Assembly (NCBI GenBank): GCA_018657375.1
Contig: JABHXI010000127.1
Span: 1 to 5,742 of the forward strand
DNA length: 5,742 nt
Direction: 5' to 3'
Source: Candidatus Nitrosopumilus sp.
Lineage (GTDB): Archaea > Thermoproteota > Nitrososphaeria > Nitrososphaerales > Nitrosopumilaceae
Shown: one piece after another, positions 3,091 to 5,742 of the stretch
Layout: each line of letters opens with the position of its first letter
Position numbering within the stretch: position 1 is the first letter of the stretch
Notes under the pieces: generated by a model
Seen by the model: the letters and a program-made list of their open reading frames with translations, nothing else
Database searches by the model: none
What the model was told of the DNA's origin: nothing
Translations under genes and position numbers: made by a program

Positions 3091-5013
3091 TTGTCTGATT
3101 TTAAATTTATTCCAAATGAAGAACAATTTCAAAATTCAAACGTTTGCAAATTTATGAAAAAGCATGACATATCATCATTAGATGAATTGTGTATAAAGTC
3201 AAAAAATAATTTGGAATGGTTTTGGGAATCCGTGGATAAGGACATTGGAATAATATGGGATAAACCATACACAAAAACACTAGATACTTCAAATGGAATT
3301 GCTTGGTCTAAATGGTTTGTCAACGGTAAAACTAATCTGTACAAATCATCTGTTGAAAAATTCACAAAAACATTTCCAGAAAAAATTGCATATAATTTCA
3401 TATCTGAAGATGGCATCGAAACAAAATTATCTTATCTAGAATTAAATTCAAAAGTTTCAAAACTTGCAAATGGATTAAAATCATTAGGAGTAAAAAAAGG
3501 CGACGTAATTGCAATTTATTTGCCCATGGTGGAGGAGGCAATTGTATCCATACTTGCAGCAGCTAAGATTGGAGCAATTCAAACAATTATTTTTTCAGGA
3601 TACAGCTCAGAATCACTCCAAATAAGATTGCAGGATTGCCATGCAAAAATTCTGCTAACTTCTGACGGGTTTCATAGAAAAGGAAAACCCGTGTCACAAA
3701 AAACAACTGTGGAAACTGCTACCGAAAATACTGATATTGAAAAAATAATCGTGGTTTCGTACAAAGGAATTGATCAATATCAGAAATCAGAAAAGATTCA
3801 ATTTTATGATACTCTGGTATCTGATCAAAGTGATTCTTGCGACACTGAAATTATGGATTCCGAGGATCCCCTGTTCATTTTGTATACCTCTGGAACCACT
3901 GGAAAACCTAAAGGAGTTATTCACACACATGGCGGTTTTTCTGTTTTTGCAGGCCACCAGGCATCGTATCTGGTAGACATCCATCAAAATGACGTACTCT
4001 TCTGGCCTGCAGACATTGGCTGGATTACGGGATTGGTCTGGAATGTCTATGGATTATTGATCATGGGGGCAAGTGCTGTGATCTATGACGGCGCCCTGGA
4101 CTATCCGACTATGGACAGAATATGGGAAATCATGTCAAAATACGGCGCTACAATATTTGGAATTTCTCCAACTGCTGTGAGACTATTCAAGAAAAATAAC
4201 GTTCAGCCGCTTGACAAACACTCACTAGACAAATTACGAAATATTCCGACAACTGGGGAGCCATTGGATGAAGATTCTTGGTGGTGGCTGTTTGAAAAAG
4301 TAGGAAATAAAAAAATACCTGTCATGAATTTATCTGGAGGAACAGAAATTGGCGGTGCAATGTTATCTGTATTTCCAGGAATGAAATTAAAACCGTCCAC
4401 TGTTGGAATCCCTGTACCTGGAATGGATTTAGACATTGTTGATGATGATGGTAATTCAGTACGTGGAAAAAATGGCTATTTGGTGATAAAATCCCCGTGG
4501 CCTGCAATGACTAGAGGATTATTGAATGATGATGATAGATATATCAAAACATACTGGTCTAGATTTGAAAATATGTGGTTTCATGGAGATTATGTATTTG
4601 CAGATGAAGACAATCTTTGGTACATGCAAGGTAGATCTGACGATGTGATCAATGTGTCTGGTCACAGAATGAGTACTGCTGAAATTGAACATGCTGTAAT
4701 TTCACATGATAAAATCTCTGATGCAGCTTCAATTTCTATTCCTGACGAATTAACAGGAGAGGCAATTGTTGTATTTTTTGTATCTAACGATGATGATTGT
4801 GTTGGTTTAGAGTCTGAAATCATGGAACACATTTCTAAAAAAATTGGAAAAATTGCAAAGCCTAAGCAAATTTTTCAATTATCTGATTTGCCAAAAACAA
4901 GGACAGGTAAAATTATGCGTAGATTACTAAAATCAAAATTAATGGGAACTGAATTAGGTGATTTGTCCTCATTAGAAAACCCTGATGTTTTAGATGAAAT
5001 AAACAAATTATAA
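3091..5013 (+). CDS. AMP-forming acyl-CoA synthetase with Trp-to-Gly acyl pocket
   Basis: A 640-aa cytosolic enzyme, full length for the acetyl-CoA-synthetase branch of the ANL superfamily. It activates a carboxylate with ATP to an acyl-adenylate, then transfers it to CoA. An N-terminal acetyl-CoA-synthetase-type cap spans about residues 5-85. The AMP-binding core shows the P-loop YTSGTTGKPKG (265-275), TTGEPLDEDSWWW (387-399), SGGTEIGG (415-422) and WFHGD (D500). The hinge is GRSDD (514-518), then NVSGHRMSTAEIEHA (521-535), and the catalytic Lys is K607 in PKTRTGKIMRR. Acetyl-CoA synthetases have WWQTETGG where this has SGGTEIGG, so the Trp closing the acetate pocket is Gly416. In Metallosphaera a Trp-to-Gly change widened substrate range to 4-hydroxybutyrate. 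Acetoacetate, 3- or 4-hydroxybutyrate or 3-hydroxypropionate are therefore candidates. An in-frame TGA just upstream leaves TTG 3091; ATG at residue 22 would cut the cap. Confidence 0.9.
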   Translation: MSDFKFIPNEEQFQNSNVCKFMKKHDISSLDELCIKSKNNLEWFWESVDKDIGIIWDKPYTKTLDTSNGIAWSKWFVNGKTNLYKSSVEKFTKTFPEKIAYNFISEDGIETKLSYLELNSKVSKLANGLKSLGVKKGDVIAIYLPMVEEAIVSILAAAKIGAIQTIIFSGYSSESLQIRLQDCHAKILLTSDGFHRKGKPVSQKTTVETATENTDIEKIIVVSYKGIDQYQKSEKIQFYDTLVSDQSDSCDTEIMDSEDPLFILYTSGTTGKPKGVIHTHGGFSVFAGHQASYLVDIHQNDVLFWPADIGWITGLVWNVYGLLIMGASAVIYDGALDYPTMDRIWEIMSKYGATIFGISPTAVRLFKKNNVQPLDKHSLDKLRNIPTTGEPLDEDSWWWLFEKVGNKKIPVMNLSGGTEIGGAMLSVFPGMKLKPSTVGIPVPGMDLDIVDDDGNSVRGKNGYLVIKSPWPAMTRGLLNDDDRYIKTYWSRFENMWFHGDYVFADEDNLWYMQGRSDDVINVSGHRMSTAEIEHAVISHDKISDAASISIPDELTGEAIVVFFVSNDDDCVGLESEIMEHISKKIGKIAKPKQIFQLSDLPKTRTGKIMRRLLKSKLMGTELGDLSSLENPDVLDEINKL

Positions 5014-5066
5014 AATTTATTTTATGTATGTGTTGTGAATAATGTTGATAGAAAATCAAAACCACA

Positions 5067-5086
5067 TGGTTACCGACAGGTAACTA
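5067..5086. other. Strong palindrome GTTACC-GACA-GGTAAC
   Basis: Perfect 6-bp arms (5069-5074 and 5079-5084) flank the spacer GACA. In RNA a G-U and a U-A pair extend the stem to 8 bp. It is not followed by a T run, so a simple terminator is unlikely. It could be a regulator dyad or an mRNA 3' structure about 55 bases after the synthetase stop. The half-site GGTAAC resembles the GGTAAT core repeated at 161-187. Confidence 0.4.
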
Positions 5087-5148
5087 AGCACCACACTAGC
5101 TTTACAACTTACTGTGTACTGTTTGGAATTATTTGACTTCTATCTAAC

Positions 5149-5174
5149 TATGGGATAAAATTATGGGATAAAAA
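5149..5174. repeat. 13-bp tandem duplication
   Basis: TATGGGATAAAAT (5149-5161) is followed directly by TATGGGATAAAAA (5162-5174), identical at 12 of 13 positions. It lies between genes. It may be replication slippage or a pair of binding sites; the 13-bp period is not a whole helical turn. Confidence 0.5.
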
Positions 5175-5280
5175 TATGATTTATTTATTTTTAACATTTA
5201 TCCAATTATTTCTTTTAAATTTAATATTTGACTAATTTAACTATCGTGGGATTAATCAATAGTGGAACATAATTTACTGT

Positions 5281-5424
5281 ATGTCTAGTGAACAACAAAA
5301 AATCATTGACTTCCAAAAAAAAATTGAGTCCCTTAACAATGTGAAACAATTGACTTTTCTAGAAAGAAAAGAATTAATTTTGAAAGAAAATAATACTCTG
5401 AAACGTCCTAGTTATCATTTGTAA
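5281..5424 (+). CDS. 47-aa charged helical protein, unknown function
   Basis: ATG 5281 opens MSSEQQKIIDFQKKIESLNN, continues VKQLTFLERKELILKENN and ends TLKRPSYHL before TAA. It is Lys/Glu-rich with regularly spaced Ile/Leu, so a short coiled coil or helical hairpin is likely, possibly a partner-binding or nucleic-acid-associated small protein. There are no Cys and no membrane span. The TATA-like ATTAATCA (5251-5258) is centred 26-27 bases upstream, consistent with leaderless expression; no Shine-Dalgarno motif is evident. It lies about 270 bases after the synthetase on the same strand but is unlikely to be co-transcribed. The family is not recognised. Its coding character is good despite the short length. 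Confidence 0.6.
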   Translation: MSSEQQKIIDFQKKIESLNNVKQLTFLERKELILKENNTLKRPSYHL

Positions 5425-5569
5425 ACAGAATTGCATGATCTATCCTGATGCACGTACCCATTATGTAATATCTTCAAAAAAATATTGAATTTAGGTTTAG
5501 AAAATCTACCCCTTTGATATTTTCTGATTCACGTTTAATGGCTAAATGGTGCTAGAAAAAAGATAATTA
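5425..5569. other. Short intergenic gap with a weak hairpin
   Basis: AGAAAAT (5499-5505) and ATTTTCT (5519-5525) form a 7-bp AT-rich stem with a 13-base loop. TATA-like TTTAATGG (5534-5541) and GCTAAATGG (5541-5549) lie 20-36 bases before the next start. Nothing else is recognised. Confidence 0.3.
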
Positions 5570-5742
5570 TTGAAATTCATAGTTGATCAACAGGTTGAAG
5601 ACATTGAAATGCCTGAGAATCTTAAATTAAACACCTTTTTACAGGAATTTCATTCTACTTGCGAGCAACCTGAGTGCAGTTTTGGTTTCTATGGATTTGC
5701 TTTTGGCCAATCCCCGTTTCCAGTACCTCAATCAATTCAAAA
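5570..5742 (+). CDS. N-terminal fragment of an unknown protein (runs off right edge)
   Basis: An open frame begins after TAA 5564-5566 and remains open to the edge (57 codons plus two bases). From TTG 5570 it reads MKFIVDQQVEDIEMPENLKL, then NTFLQEFHSTCEQPEC, then an aromatic, Gly/Phe/Pro-rich stretch (SFGFYGFAFGQSPFPVPQ). ATG 5609 (residue 14) is the alternative start. Cys31 and Cys36 form a CxxxxC pair. TATA-like sequence lies 20-36 bases before the TTG. No family is recognised from this fragment. The ordered N-terminus and long open frame favour a real gene. Confidence 0.5.
   Translation, partial: MKFIVDQQVEDIEMPENLKLNTFLQEFHSTCEQPECSFGFYGFAFGQSPFPVPQSIQ

Larger units (their letters stand above)
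5014..5280. other. Intergenic region after the synthetase
   Basis: Immediately after the stop is a T-rich stretch (5016-5025) that may serve as an archaeal terminator. It is followed by the GTTACC palindrome (5067-5086), a 13-bp tandem repeat (5149-5174) and an AT-rich run to 5240. A 13-codon frame (5042-5083, MLIENQNHMVTDR) with a GTGA motif just before it is probably chance. No convincing gene is seen on either strand. Confidence 0.5.

Noticed and set aside
3002..3157. 51-codon plus-strand frame starting at ATG 3002 and overlapping the synthetase start out of frame
   Set aside because: Overlaps conserved N-terminal cap codons in another frame and lacks a convincing promoter; Asn/Lys/Leu composition fits chance in AT-rich DNA.
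3129..4507. Several 60-95 codon frames on both strands inside the synthetase
   Set aside because: All are alternate-frame shadows of a full-length gene with every expected motif.

Overview
The window looks like a piece of a low-GC Nitrosopumilus-type ammonia-oxidising archaeon (Thaumarchaeota/Nitrososphaerota). This is inferred from the AT-rich, short-gene layout, from archaeal TATA-like boxes lying about 24-27 bases upstream of start codons (leaderless genes), and from the protein families present. No rRNA, tRNA, CRISPR array or insertion sequence was recognised.

Left third (1-1627, all minus strand): a Ser-His-Asp alpha/beta hydrolase (839-1627) is followed by a small protein that joins a phasin-like amphipathic N-terminus to a C-terminal AbrB/SpoVT DNA-binding fold (369-800). 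A third gene, cut by the window edge (1-125), begins like another phasin/PhaE-type protein. The set suggests a polyhydroxyalkanoate (PHA) granule locus, with the hydrolase as a possible depolymerase/thioesterase and the fusion as a granule-bound regulator comparable to haloarchaeal PhaR. Three tandem 10-bp repeats abut the TATA box of the leftmost gene and are a candidate operator.

Middle (1628-3090): about 1.4 kb with only one ordinary small gene (2622-2858, minus, 78 aa, unknown function). The rest holds micro-ORFs, some with well-placed promoter or Shine-Dalgarno elements: a 20-aa basic peptide (1721-1783, minus), a 23-aa peptide (1923-1994, plus) and a 41-aa Cys/His-rich miniprotein (2511-2636, plus). 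It also contains a GC-elevated island (about 2131-2220) that may be a small RNA, and a coding-like remnant without a start codon (2926-3039, minus).

Right part (3091-5742, plus strand): a complete 640-aa AMP-forming acyl-CoA synthetase of the acetyl-CoA-synthetase superfamily. Its acyl pocket has Gly in place of the acetate-specific Trp, suggesting a substrate larger than acetate, such as a hydroxyacid or ketoacid. After a gene-free stretch with a strong palindrome and a 13-bp tandem repeat come a 47-aa charged helical protein (5281-5424) and the start of an unknown protein running off the right edge (5570-5742).

A working link is that the synthetase could supply, or salvage from polymer breakdown, hydroxyacyl-CoA thioesters. 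This rests on proximity and family membership only.
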